Shown in pieces: positions 8,273 to 18,062 of a stretch of 53,384 nt of DNA. Location of the stretch: positions 1-53,384 of the forward strand of contig JAEELR010000057.1 of the NCBI GenBank assembly GCA_016282835.1, given 5' to 3'. Within the stretch, counting starts at the first letter, position 1. The number at the start of each line of letters is the position of its first letter. Made by a program: the position numbers and the translations under genes. This DNA comes from Treponema sp. GTDB lineage: Bacteria; Spirochaetota; Spirochaetia; Treponematales; Treponemataceae. The notes under the pieces are model-generated. The model searched no databases. It was not told the origin of the DNA and saw only the letters and a program-made list of their open reading frames with translations.

Positions 8273-10678
8273 ATGAAAGATAAAGAATTAGAAGCATTAT
8301 TAGGTCTTCCTGCTGAACAGAAGTATCCTGAAAAATTACCGATTATTCCTGTTGCATACAGACCGATTTTCCCGGGCGTATTTACTCCATTAATGATAAG
8401 CAGTGAAGATGATAAAAAAGTTATAGAAGAAGCTCAAAAATCAGACGGCTATTTAGGCCTTGTACTTTTAAAAAATGATAAGGAATCTCCTACAAGTTTA
8501 GATTTATATAAAATCGGAACTGTTGTCAGAATCATAAAGAAAATAAATTTACCTGACGGCGGATTCAATGTATTTGTTTCAACCTTACAGCGCTTTAAAA
8601 TCAAGAAGGTATTGAATACAAATTCTCCAATCATGTGTTTTGTCGATTATCTTGATGAAACAGGAATTAATTCCTTTGAGACAAAAGCTTTAACCCGTGC
8701 ATTACTCAGTGAATTAAAGGAAATCAGCGAAAACAATCCTATGTTCAGTGAAGAAATGAGACTGAATATGGTAAACATTGATAATCCCGGACGCATTGCA
8801 GATTTTGTTGCTTCCATTTTAAACATTGAAAAAGAAGAGCAGCAGAAAGTCCTCGAAATAATTGATGTCAGAAGAAGAATTGAACAGGTTTTAGTTTACA
8901 TCAAAAAGGAACAGGAAATTTTACGCGTTCAAAAGAAAATCCAGAATGAACTTAATGACAGAATCGATAAGAGTCAGCGTGAATATTTTTTGCGTGAAGA
9001 ATTAAAGACTATTCAGGAAGAACTTGGAATTGCTTCGAATTCAAAATCAAGTGATTACCAGAAGTTCAAGACAAAAGTCGATGAATTTAAATTTGAAGGT
9101 GAAGTAAAAGAATCTGTAGAAAGCGAGCTGGAAAAATTTAAGCTCATGGATCCGCATGACCCTGAATATAATTCGAGCAGAAACTTTTTAGAGTTGGTTA
9201 CAAGCCTTCCATGGAATGACGTTCCTGTAGAAAACTATGAATTGCACGAAGCAGAAAGAATCCTTAACAATGATCACTATGGACTTGAAGATGTTAAGAA
9301 AAGAATTCTTGAATACTTGAGCGTTAGAAAATTAAAGAACGACGGTAAGGGTGCAGTCCTGATTTTAGTTGGACCTCCTGGCGTTGGAAAAACAAGTGTA
9401 GGCCGTTCAATTGCACACGCTATGAAAAAGAAGTTTTACAGATTCAGTGTCGGCGGTGAACACGATGAAGGAAAAATAAAAGGTTTCAGGAGAACTTACA
9501 TTGGTTCTATGCCGGGCCAGATTATCAGCGGTTTAAAGCTTACTAAATCTAAATCGCCGGTATTCATGATTGATGAAGTTGATAAAATGAATGCCAGTGC
9601 ACAGGGTGATCCGAGTGCAGCACTGCTTGAAGTTCTGGACCCTGAACAGAATTCAAATTTCCGCGATACATATCTGGATTTGCCGTTTGATTTGAGCAAT
9701 GTATTTTTCATCCTTACTGCAAACACTCTGGATACAATTCCGCAGCCTCTTCTGGACAGGGCAGAAATCATTGAGCTTTCAGGCTATGTAGATCAGGAAA
9801 AAATTGAAATCGCCAGAAAGTATCTGTTGCCAAAAACTCTTGTAAAGAATGGACTTAAAAAAGGTCAGGTTAAATTTACAAAAGCTGCATTTACTTTGAT
9901 TGCAAACGAATATGCCCGTGAAGCAGGTGTCAGAAATCTTGAAAAATCAATCGATAAGATTCTGCGCAAGCTTGTATTTGAAAAAGTAAATTCTATTGAA
10001 AAGAAAGGCACAAAAACTGATTCTAAAAAAATTGCTTCTTCCTTCTCAAATTTAAATGTTGAAATTGGAATTGATGAAGTAAGAAAATATTTGGGTAAGC
10101 CTGTGTTTGATGAAAGCCAGATAAAAAGAGCTGACATCCCTGGTACTGCAATTGGTCTTGCCTGGACTTCAATGGGCGGCGATACACTTTTGCTTGAAAG
10201 CATTGCATTCAAAAGTGAAAAGGGCGGCATTCAGCTTACAGGTCAAATGGGCGATGTAATGAAAGAAAGTGCACAGATTGCTTTCAACTGGGTAAAAAGC
10301 TATGCATTGCAGCATGAGTTAAAAGACAGTGAATGGTTTGAGAAAAATACAATTCATTTACATATTCCTGAAGGGGCTACTCCAAAAGACGGTCCTTCTG
10401 CCGGTATTACAATGGCTACAACCTTTATGTCCCTTATCAAAAATAAAAAGATAAAGAAAGACTTGGCCATGACAGGAGAATTATCTTTGACAGGACAGGT
10501 TCTTCCAATCGGCGGTTTAAGGGAAAAAACTGTTGCAGCAAAAAGAAATAAAATTAAAACTATAATCATTCCTAAAGCAAACTTACGCGACTTAGAAGAA
10601 ATTCCTTCTCATGTAAAACAGGGCATAAAATTTATTCCGGTTTCTCATGTTGAAGAAGTAATGAACATAGTGTTTTAG
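8273..10678 (+). CDS. lon: ATP-dependent protease Lon
   Basis: Cytoplasmic AAA+ protease that unfolds and degrades damaged or regulatory proteins. The 801-residue protein has the N-terminal LON substrate-binding domain (residues about 20-210), a coiled-coil linker and the AAA+ module with Walker A GPPGVGKT at 367-374. The protease domain has the catalytic dyad Ser709 (in DGPSAG) and Lys752 (in GGLREK). The length is standard for bacterial LonA. It starts without a ribosome-binding site, 6 bases after a -10 box, so it is a candidate leaderless message. uvrA follows 29 bases after the stop and may be co-transcribed. Identification is secure. Confidence 0.98.
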   Translation: MKDKELEALLGLPAEQKYPEKLPIIPVAYRPIFPGVFTPLMISSEDDKKVIEEAQKSDGYLGLVLLKNDKESPTSLDLYKIGTVVRIIKKINLPDGGFNVFVSTLQRFKIKKVLNTNSPIMCFVDYLDETGINSFETKALTRALLSELKEISENNPMFSEEMRLNMVNIDNPGRIADFVASILNIEKEEQQKVLEIIDVRRRIEQVLVYIKKEQEILRVQKKIQNELNDRIDKSQREYFLREELKTIQEELGIASNSKSSDYQKFKTKVDEFKFEGEVKESVESELEKFKLMDPHDPEYNSSRNFLELVTSLPWNDVPVENYELHEAERILNNDHYGLEDVKKRILEYLSVRKLKNDGKGAVLILVGPPGVGKTSVGRSIAHAMKKKFYRFSVGGEHDEGKIKGFRRTYIGSMPGQIISGLKLTKSKSPVFMIDEVDKMNASAQGDPSAALLEVLDPEQNSNFRDTYLDLPFDLSNVFFILTANTLDTIPQPLLDRAEIIELSGYVDQEKIEIARKYLLPKTLVKNGLKKGQVKFTKAAFTLIANEYAREAGVRNLEKSIDKILRKLVFEKVNSIEKKGTKTDSKKIASSFSNLNVEIGIDEVRKYLGKPVFDESQIKRADIPGTAIGLAWTSMGGDTLLLESIAFKSEKGGIQLTGQMGDVMKESAQIAFNWVKSYALQHELKDSEWFEKNTIHLHIPEGATPKDGPSAGITMATTFMSLIKNKKIKKDLAMTGELSLTGQVLPIGGLREKTVAAKRNKIKTIIIPKANLRDLEEIPSHVKQGIKFIPVSHVEEVMNIVF

Positions 10679-10707
10679 AGTATGACTTTTTTTCAGGTTA
10701 ATAAAAA

Positions 10708-13662
10708 ATGAAAACACAAAATTTATTTTCTGATGATGAAATTGTTATCCAGGGGGCTCGCGAACATAATTTAAAAAACATAAACGTTCGTCTTCCCCGA
10801 AATAAATTTGTAGCAATTTCCGGTCTAAGCGGTTCAGGAAAATCTTCTCTTGCTTTTGATACTTTGTTTGCAGAAGGTCAAAGGCGTTACATGGAAAGTC
10901 TCTCTTCTTACGCCCGCCAGTTTTTAGGCCGCATGGATAAACCTGATGTTGATATGATTACAGGGCTTTCTCCAGCCATTTCAATTGAACAGAAAACAAC
11001 TCATAAAAATCCGCGTTCAACGGTTGGTACAGTTACAGAAATATATGATTACTACAGGCTTTTGTTTGCACGAATCGGTATTGCTCATTGTCCTGTTTGT
11101 GGCAGGGAAATAAAAGAGCAGAGCGTAGATCAAATCGTAAACACAATTCTTTCCTGGGAAGAAGGAACAAAATTAACTCTGCTGGCACCTGTTATTCGCG
11201 GTAAAAAAGGCGAGCACCAGAAAATAATTGATGATGCAAAAAAATCTGGTTTTGTGCGTGCAAGAATTGACGGGCTCATGGTTGAACTTGAAGATTCCAT
11301 AAAGCTCGATAAACAGAAAAAACATTCGATTGAAATTGTTGTTGATAGAATCGTTTTAAAAGATGATATCCGCTCACGTTTAGCGTCTTCTGTAGAGACT
11401 GCACTGAAAAGCTCAAACGGAATCCTTAATGTTTTGCGCCGTGTATATAAAACTGATGAAGCTTATGAAACTGTAACCCGCCAGCTCGATTCCAAAGGCA
11501 CAAAATATGACAGGGATGCTGATTTTATAGAAGAAGAAATTTTCTTTTCTCAGAAAAATGCCTGCCCGAACTGCGGTATATCAATTCCTGAATTACAGCC
11601 GCGTTTTTTCTCTTTCAATAATCCGTTTGGTGCCTGCCCTGACTGTTCCGGTCTTGGTGAAAAAATGGAATGGAGCATGGACTTGATTGTTCCTGATAAA
11701 AGCCTTTCGTTTAATGAAGGTGCCATAAAGTTTTATAATCCTGACAGTGAATGGAACTCTTCTATGTTTGCAGCTGTTGCAGAAGCCGGCGGTTTCAGTC
11801 TGGACACTCCGCTGAATGAATTAACAAAGAAGCAGTTTGACTTTTTATGGAACGGAGACGCAGAAAAAACACTTCACTGGATTTACAGAAAACAAAGCGG
11901 TGAAGGTTACAGTGAATACAAGCGAGCCTGGCCCGGTGTAATTTCTGATATGAAAAGGCGTTACTCAGAAGCCTGGAGTGATGCGCAAAGAGAAAACATG
12001 GAAGAAAAGTTCATGACTAAGTGTCAGTGCCAGACCTGTAAAGGAAAGAGACTTAGACCTGAAGCGTTGTGCGTTACTGTAGGAAATAAAAATATTTTTG
12101 AACTCACTCAATTGTCAGTAGAAGAATCTGTTGAGTTCTTTGAAAAAATAAAACTGAATGAAACTGAAAAATCAATTGCTTCACAAATTCTAAAAGAAAT
12201 TACTTCGAGATTAAGCTTTTTGAAAAACGTTGGTCTTGAGTATCTGACACTTGAACGCTCGGCTCAAACTTTAAGCGGCGGTGAAGCACAGAGAATCAGG
12301 CTTTCTACACAAATTGGAAGCGGACTTACAGGAGTCATGTACATTCTTGATGAACCTTCAATCGGTTTGCATCAGCGGGATAACGAGCGTTTAATTAAAT
12401 CACTTACATATCTTCGCGACCTGGGAAACACTGTAATTGTTGTAGAACACGACGAGCAGACACTTTTGACCTCAGATTATTTAATTGATGTAGGACCAGG
12501 TGCCGGCGTGCATGGCGGAAAAATTGTTGCCTCTGGAACTCCTTCTGAGGTAATGAAGTGCAAAGAAAGTTTAACGGGACAATATCTTGCTGGAAAAATC
12601 CGTATGAAAATTCCTGAAAACCGAAGAAAGTCAAACGGCTCTTCCATAAAGCTTTCCGGAGTAAAAGAGCATAACCTGAAAAATGTAAATGTTGAAATTC
12701 CTCTTGGAGTATTTACCTGCATCACGGGTGTTTCTGGAAGCGGAAAATCAACTCTCTTAAATGATGTATTCTTCCCAGCAGCAAGCAATAAAATAATGAA
12801 GTCAGAATATCCTGTCGGCAATTACAAATCCATAGAAGGCCTTGAAAACATTGATAAGGTAATCAGCATAGATCAAAGCCCGATTGGACGCACCCCTAGA
12901 AGTAATCCTGTAACTTACATCGGGGTTTTTGACAGAATTCGCGAATTGTTTGCTTCATTACCGGACGCTAAGGCGAAAGGTTTTAAAGGCGGACGATTCA
13001 GCTTTAACGTAAAGGGCGGAAGATGTGAGAACTGTCAGGGCTCTGGAACCATAACAATTGAAATGAATTTTTTGCCCGATGTATTTATTCAGTGTGATGT
13101 ATGCCACGGAAAAAGATTTAATCAGGAAACACTGGATGTTCTGTATAAGGGAAAATCCATAAGCGATGTACTTGATATGACAATTGAAGAAGCGTGTGAT
13201 TTCTTTGCTTCAATTCCTCACATTGCATCAAAACTGAATACGCTGATAAAAGTTGGTCTTGGGTATATTCAGCTTGGACAAAATGCTTTGACCTTAAGTG
13301 GTGGTGAGGCTCAACGCGTAAAGCTTGCATCAGAATTGTGTCGTCCTTCTACAGGAAAAACTTTATATATTTTAGATGAACCGACAACAGGACTGCACTT
13401 TGTGGATATAAAGCAGCTAATGGAAGTGATTCAAAAACTTGTTGACAAAGGTAATACTGTCGTTATGATTGAACATAATCTTGATGTAATTTGTCAGGCT
13501 GATTATATAATTGATTTAGGTCCTGAAGGCGGCAATGGCGGTGGTCTTGTTATTGCTAAAGGAACACCAGAAGAAGTTGCTGAATGCAGGGAAAGTTACA
13601 CAGGAAGGTTTATATCACAAATGCTGGAAAGGGAAAAAGCGCGGGATGCAAAAGAGAAATAA
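10708..13662 (+). CDS. uvrA: UvrABC excision nuclease subunit A
   Basis: DNA-damage recognition ATPase of nucleotide excision repair, acting as a dimer with UvrB. The 984-residue protein contains two ABC ATPase modules: Walker A GLSGSGKSS at 39-47 and GVSGSGKST at 674-682, with signatures LSGGEAQRIRL and LSGGEAQRVKL. Two zinc modules are visible (CPNC...CPDC near the middle and CENC...CDVC in the second half). It is somewhat longer than the E. coli protein (940). The start has only a weak AGG 10 bases upstream. The end overlaps the lptD start by 17 bases, implying coupled translation. Confidence 0.98.
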   Translation: MKTQNLFSDDEIVIQGAREHNLKNINVRLPRNKFVAISGLSGSGKSSLAFDTLFAEGQRRYMESLSSYARQFLGRMDKPDVDMITGLSPAISIEQKTTHKNPRSTVGTVTEIYDYYRLLFARIGIAHCPVCGREIKEQSVDQIVNTILSWEEGTKLTLLAPVIRGKKGEHQKIIDDAKKSGFVRARIDGLMVELEDSIKLDKQKKHSIEIVVDRIVLKDDIRSRLASSVETALKSSNGILNVLRRVYKTDEAYETVTRQLDSKGTKYDRDADFIEEEIFFSQKNACPNCGISIPELQPRFFSFNNPFGACPDCSGLGEKMEWSMDLIVPDKSLSFNEGAIKFYNPDSEWNSSMFAAVAEAGGFSLDTPLNELTKKQFDFLWNGDAEKTLHWIYRKQSGEGYSEYKRAWPGVISDMKRRYSEAWSDAQRENMEEKFMTKCQCQTCKGKRLRPEALCVTVGNKNIFELTQLSVEESVEFFEKIKLNETEKSIASQILKEITSRLSFLKNVGLEYLTLERSAQTLSGGEAQRIRLSTQIGSGLTGVMYILDEPSIGLHQRDNERLIKSLTYLRDLGNTVIVVEHDEQTLLTSDYLIDVGPGAGVHGGKIVASGTPSEVMKCKESLTGQYLAGKIRMKIPENRRKSNGSSIKLSGVKEHNLKNVNVEIPLGVFTCITGVSGSGKSTLLNDVFFPAASNKIMKSEYPVGNYKSIEGLENIDKVISIDQSPIGRTPRSNPVTYIGVFDRIRELFASLPDAKAKGFKGGRFSFNVKGGRCENCQGSGTITIEMNFLPDVFIQCDVCHGKRFNQETLDVLYKGKSISDVLDMTIEEACDFFASIPHIASKLNTLIKVGLGYIQLGQNALTLSGGEAQRVKLASELCRPSTGKTLYILDEPTTGLHFVDIKQLMEVIQKLVDKGNTVVMIEHNLDVICQADYIIDLGPEGGNGGGLVIAKGTPEEVAECRESYTGRFISQMLEREKARDAKEK

Positions 13663-16600
13663 TTTTTTTCTACATTTAGTTTTATTCTTAATCTACTCGT
13701 TTTTTTCTTTTTCAATTTATGCACAGAATTCCAATACCTCTGTAATCACAATCGAAAGTGCAGAGCGAAGTGAATACCGTAAAAATCCTCAGACCGGTGA
13801 TGACGAAATTGTTTTGTCAGGCTCAGTAAAGGTAAGCGTTGCAAAGGGAAGCACAACCGTAAGAATTGAAGCAAACGATGTAACCTACAACAGAAAAACA
13901 GAAATGCTTTTTGCTAACGGCAGTGTCATTATAAAACAGACAGGCTCAACTGCCGGCGAACAGAATTTGCAGGCGACAACAGTTTTATTAAACTCAAGTA
14001 CGCTTGAAGGAATTTTTGATAACGGTAAAGCAATTCAGACTAAAAGTGATGCAATTAATCTTCCGTCAGATTCTACGCTTATTGTTGCGTCAGAAATTTT
14101 TGGCCGCGATTCTTCTGGAACAATTTCATTTAAAAATGCCGATTTAACTTTCTGCGATGAAGATAATCCTCACTGGAAAATTAAAGCTTCTAATATCTGG
14201 CTTTTGCCCGGCGGAGAATTTGCTTTTTTTAATGCAGGAATTTTTGTAGGCCGCATTCCAGTCTTTTATTTACCGGGATTTTACTACCCGAAAGATGAAT
14301 TAATCTTTAACCCAAGCTTTGGATACGATGCAAGAAAGGGCTATTATTTTCAGACTACAACTTATCTTTATGGAAGAAAACCTTTAGATACAAGTTCAAA
14401 ATCTAAATCTTCAAGCGATGAAGAAGATATTACTGAAGGCATCTTTAACTTTATAAAAACCGGGTCTTTGAAAAAACAAAAACGCGAAGGCTTTGTATTA
14501 CATAATCTTGAAGAAGATTATACAGGCGATTCATCCAAGCACTTAAAAGTTATGGTAGATCTTTATTCTAATTTAGGTGCTATGGTGGGACTTGATGGTG
14601 TATTTAATCCTAAGAAAATATTTTCAAATCTGTCATCAAATTTTTATTTGGGCTTTTCAAATTCAATTACTAAAAACGGTGACGGTTATGTTCCATATTT
14701 TGATTCAGGAAACACTTATTACGACACTTCAAACTTTATGGGCTTTGAGCTGCCGTTCAGATATAGCGGCGATTTAGAACTTTCGCTTTCTAAACCATTT
14801 TCAATTTCTGTTTCACTTCCTTTCTATTCAGATCCATATTTTAAGGATGATTTTTCTGAAAGAATGGAAAGCATAGACTGGATCGGATATTTTCTAAATC
14901 ACGATAAAGCAGATGAAGATACTACAGCTTCTACAGTTTCATCTTTTGAATGGTCTGGAAAAGCTTCGTATAGTATTCCATTTCCTTCTGCTTTCAAGAA
15001 CTATATGTCAGTTTCTTTAACAGCTAATTCTGTCTTTACTTTCAGCGCAAAGCAAACTGACTTCCCGAAAGAATATTCAGCAGATGAAGAAGAAGTTATG
15101 GAATATGTAAAGCTTGGTATTGATTCCGGGGATTTTTATTCCTGGGCGAATTCAACTCCTTTAAGAAGCTTCTATTATCCAAGCCAGATAAATCCATTAA
15201 AAGCTTCGGCAACAATTTCCGGCACTTTGGTTTCAATCAATTCATCATCCTCATCATCTTCAAGTTCCAAGAAATCTAAAGCCGTTCAGTTTGATGTTCC
15301 TTTACAAAAGCCTGTAGAAATCATGACAGAAACAGAGCGCGAAGAATACGAGAAAAAGCTTGCAGAAAAAAACAGTGATGAAAAAACTGCTGCCGAAGAT
15401 AAAAATAATAAGTCTGAAGAAGAAAAAAGTGATGTGGATGAAAATCTTGCAGGCCTTACAAATCCTGTTCTGGAAACTTCCGTTTCATCAAGCTCTTCTT
15501 CATCAGGTCCTATAACTTATTCTTTAACCTATTCTGTTACTCCGCAGATTACAACTCAGGTAAACATTGACTCTGCTTCATTTAAAAGGCCTTCTGATTT
15601 TGATATAAACAATTTTGAATCCAATTATAAATCTAAATACTGGCAGGCAAGTGTTCCGGCATCCCTTACAAGTAAATTAACTTTATTCAGTTCTTTCCTT
15701 TCAATGAATAACTCTTTAAATTATTCAGGTTCATGGCAAAGACACCCTATGTTAAATGATGATTATTATAACCTCGACAATGGCGAAAAGAAAATAAACG
15801 AGTATGACCAGTTTGACTTGAACAGGGAAGGTTTAAACTTAATCCGCTCCGACTACAATGCTCAGAAAAGTGATTTAACTTCTACAAATTCAATTTCACT
15901 AAAACCGTTTATCAATACAAATATTTTTAAGAACACAAGCTTTGACTATAATCTTGGCGGCAAAATTCTTAAGACAAAATTCCTAGGTGATTTGGAAGAT
16001 ACTGCCTGGGCATATACTGATGATATGAGCTTCTGGGAATACAGCGTTATTGGAAGAGATTCAAACGATGACGATGATGATAAGGACAACGACTGGGACG
16101 ATTTCATTACTTCACATTCGTTAAGTGCAACCTTTTCTGCTGTAGAACAGAACTTCTCTCAGGTGTTTACAATTTCAACAAAGCTCTGGCCAATGAAAGA
16201 ATCTTACAGCGGAAATCTGAGTCTTGTATTCCCTTATGTAAATTCATCCTTTAGTACAGGTCTTTCTCAAAAAGATAAAGAAAGCGAGCACTTTATCTGG
16301 GATCCGTTTCAAAGCTCTGTATCAATAAAAATATTGGATGCTTCATTAAGCGGAAGTTACAGTGTACGTTTCGAAGATACCGAAAACGAATCCTTTACAG
16401 AAGAAAACAGAATTCACTCCGATTCTGCAAGAGTTTCATTCAGCTGGAATAATTTTAGTGCTGCAATTAACTGGAGCTATACAACTGATTATGAATTTAC
16501 CAACAACAAGTGGGTTGCTAAGGCTGATAAAGAATTCATCATGCAGTCGCTGAATATTTCGTGGTCAACTAAAACTAAAACCTTTTATAAATGGAAGAAC

Positions 16601-17107
16601 CGAATATCTTATGCGCCGTCTTTGAGATCAAATTTTGTATATGATTTTATCCGCCCGACAAGTTCGTACCTTTCATTTTCACCGTCTCTGACATTTAAGA
16701 TTTTTGAGTTCTTTGATTTATCATTTAATCTTGAGTCAAAAAATACTGCCGTATTCCGATACATGCAGCAGTATTCAGATTTAGACATTAAGATTCCGGG
16801 AGAAGAAAATCCATTCAGGGATTTGATTAAGTCTTTTGGTTTCTGGGGGGATGACAGCTTCTGGTATTCGGAAGATGCAAGACGTTCTTCAGGCTTTAAG
16901 ATGAAAAGCGTAGGAATTTCTTTAACTCATAATCTTTGTGACTGGGATATGATTGCCAGCTTAAAGATTTCACCAAGAACAGTTTCTGAAAACGGAAAGA
17001 AAAAAGTTTACTATGACCCGTATATAACCTTTGCAGTTTCATGGCGTCCAATGGGCAGTATGAAAACAAAGATTCTCGATGAATACGGCGAATGGAAACT
17101 CGATTAG
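13646..17107 (+). CDS. lptD: LptD-like outer-membrane protein
   Basis: LptD is the outer-membrane translocon that inserts lipopolysaccharide or related glycolipid in diderms. The 1153-residue protein has a signal peptide (MQKRNNFF..., predicted cleavage after Ala26). It then has an OstA/LptA-like beta-jellyroll (residues about 30-150, with EANDVTYNRKTEMLFANG) and a long beta-barrel region. It is larger than E. coli LptD (784). Residues about 530-622 are a Ser-rich, then acidic, then Ser-rich low-complexity insert, and another acidic run lies near 806-815. I see only two cysteines, both far from the usual LptD positions. The start was placed at 13646 so that the signal peptide is N-terminal. 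An open frame extends further upstream inside uvrA. Treponemes are generally described as lacking classical LPS, so the cargo is uncertain. Confidence 0.87.
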   Translation: MQKRNNFFLHLVLFLIYSFFSFSIYAQNSNTSVITIESAERSEYRKNPQTGDDEIVLSGSVKVSVAKGSTTVRIEANDVTYNRKTEMLFANGSVIIKQTGSTAGEQNLQATTVLLNSSTLEGIFDNGKAIQTKSDAINLPSDSTLIVASEIFGRDSSGTISFKNADLTFCDEDNPHWKIKASNIWLLPGGEFAFFNAGIFVGRIPVFYLPGFYYPKDELIFNPSFGYDARKGYYFQTTTYLYGRKPLDTSSKSKSSSDEEDITEGIFNFIKTGSLKKQKREGFVLHNLEEDYTGDSSKHLKVMVDLYSNLGAMVGLDGVFNPKKIFSNLSSNFYLGFSNSITKNGDGYVPYFDSGNTYYDTSNFMGFELPFRYSGDLELSLSKPFSISVSLPFYSDPYFKDDFSERMESIDWIGYFLNHDKADEDTTASTVSSFEWSGKASYSIPFPSAFKNYMSVSLTANSVFTFSAKQTDFPKEYSADEEEVMEYVKLGIDSGDFYSWANSTPLRSFYYPSQINPLKASATISGTLVSINSSSSSSSSSKKSKAVQFDVPLQKPVEIMTETEREEYEKKLAEKNSDEKTAAEDKNNKSEEEKSDVDENLAGLTNPVLETSVSSSSSSSGPITYSLTYSVTPQITTQVNIDSASFKRPSDFDINNFESNYKSKYWQASVPASLTSKLTLFSSFLSMNNSLNYSGSWQRHPMLNDDYYNLDNGEKKINEYDQFDLNREGLNLIRSDYNAQKSDLTSTNSISLKPFINTNIFKNTSFDYNLGGKILKTKFLGDLEDTAWAYTDDMSFWEYSVIGRDSNDDDDDKDNDWDDFITSHSLSATFSAVEQNFSQVFTISTKLWPMKESYSGNLSLVFPYVNSSFSTGLSQKDKESEHFIWDPFQSSVSIKILDASLSGSYSVRFEDTENESFTEENRIHSDSARVSFSWNNFSAAINWSYTTDYEFTNNKWVAKADKEFIMQSLNISWSTKTKTFYKWKNRISYAPSLRSNFVYDFIRPTSSYLSFSPSLTFKIFEFFDLSFNLESKNTAVFRYMQQYSDLDIKIPGEENPFRDLIKSFGFWGDDSFWYSEDARRSSGFKMKSVGISLTHNLCDWDMIASLKISPRTVSENGKKKVYYDPYITFAVSWRPMGSMKTKILDEYGEWKLD

Positions 17108-17110
17108 TAA

Positions 17111-17219
17111 TATTGTGGTGGTTGAGCCTGCGGTCCCTGAGTGGTTCCTGAGCCTGCCGAAGGACGAATTCGAAGGGGTCGGGGCAACGCCCGCTACCAC
17201 CGCAATATCAACCACCGCA
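17111..17219. repeat. GC-rich dispersed repeat with nested palindromes
   Basis: TGTGGTGGTTGA (17114-17125) pairs with TCAACCACCGCA (17208-17219). The same left arm can instead pair with CTACCACCGCAATA (17194-17207), giving two alternative folds. Inside are CCTGAGCCTGCCGAAGG, CGAATTCG (17165-17172) and GGGCAACGCCC. The GAGCCTG-CCGAAGG wording matches a repeat widespread in bacteria. It is far richer in G and C than the surrounding genes and directly follows the lptD stop. Confidence 0.7.
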
Positions 17220-17245
17220 GGAGCTTCACCTTACTTTTAAAAATC

Positions 17246-17274
17246 TTGATTTACAAAAAATTTGGATTTATAAT
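17246..17274 (+). promoter_or_regulatory. Promoter of the histone-H1-like gene
   Basis: TTGATT (17246-17251), a 17-base spacer and TATAAT (17269-17274). A very AT-rich leader of about 40 bases follows, ending in GGAGG (17311-17315) before the ATG at 17320. Confidence 0.7.
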
Positions 17275-17319
17275 TTATTAATAAATTTTAATAATTATTT
17301 ATATAAATGTGGAGGATTT

Positions 17320-17958
17320 ATGTCAGAAGAAAACAAAAAGGATGAGAACAAAAAGTCTTTTAAGGAAAAGTTTTTTAGCTTTTTAGATAAAACTGTAACT
17401 GCTTCAAAGCAGGGATTTAAAACTGCCGGAGAAAAAATTTCTGATTTTGGCGATAAATCAGTTCAGAAGTTTGAAATCTCTCAGCAAAAAAATAATCTTG
17501 ATAAGCTTTATAAAGAATTGGGAAAAACAGTTTATGCTGTTCTTTCTAAATCAAAATTTGTTTCCATTACACAAAAATCAGAAGAGATAACAGATTTATA
17601 CAAACAGATTGAGGCTCTTTCAAAAGACATTGTAACAAGACAGGACAATCTTTCACAATCAAACGTAAAAAATACTGATGCAGAATCAGAAAAAACTGTT
17701 AGCACTCCAAAAACCGCTGCAAAAAAAACTGCAGCTTTGGGAACAGCAAAAACTGCTGTAAAAAAAACAAGTGCAAAAGCAAGCGATGAAGCAAAGCCAG
17801 CAGCTAAAACTACTGCTAAAAAAACTGCTTCTTCTGGAAGTACAAAATCTGCTGCAACAAAGACAACTGCTTCAAAGTCACAGGCTTCAAAAACTGGTGT
17901 TGCCAAAAAAACTACTTCAACAGCAAAAAAATCAACTTCTAAGAAATCAAGTGAATAA
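17320..17958 (+). CDS. Histone-H1-like lysine/alanine-rich protein
   Basis: The 212-residue protein has two parts. Residues 1-110 are helical and charged. Residues about 120-212 are a low-complexity tail of Lys, Ala, Ser and Thr with repeated AAKKTA and TAKKTAS units, resembling the C-terminal tail of histone H1 and of chlamydial and bordetellar H1-like proteins. Such tails bind DNA non-specifically and help compact the nucleoid, so DNA binding is inferred here. There is no signal peptide, so it should be cytoplasmic. It has its own strong promoter and a GGAGG ribosome-binding site, suggesting good expression. The helical N-terminal half does not match a family I know. Confidence 0.75.
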   Translation: MSEENKKDENKKSFKEKFFSFLDKTVTASKQGFKTAGEKISDFGDKSVQKFEISQQKNNLDKLYKELGKTVYAVLSKSKFVSITQKSEEITDLYKQIEALSKDIVTRQDNLSQSNVKNTDAESEKTVSTPKTAAKKTAALGTAKTAVKKTSAKASDEAKPAAKTTAKKTASSGSTKSAATKTTASKSQASKTGVAKKTTSTAKKSTSKKSSE

Positions 17959-17993
17959 GTAAATATGTGCTGCATGACTGGCTTGTAGTTTTA

Positions 17994-18022
17994 TTGAAAT
18001 ATAGTATTTGAGATGTTATAAT
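17994..18022 (+). promoter_or_regulatory. Promoter of the SUMF-fold protein gene
   Basis: TTGAAA (17994-17999), a 17-base spacer and TATAAT (18017-18022), with TG at 18014-18015 giving an extended -10. It is one of the best consensus promoters in the window. Confidence 0.72.
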
Positions 18023-18062
18023 TTCATACTATAGAATAAAAACATTCTGTGGAGGTTTTATT

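Noticed and set aside
17532..17975. Long reverse-strand open frame opposite the H1-like gene
   Set aside because: It arises from the Lys/Ala/Thr repeats on the other strand. It has no ribosome-binding site, and its predicted protein is a biased Val/Phe/Ala sequence.
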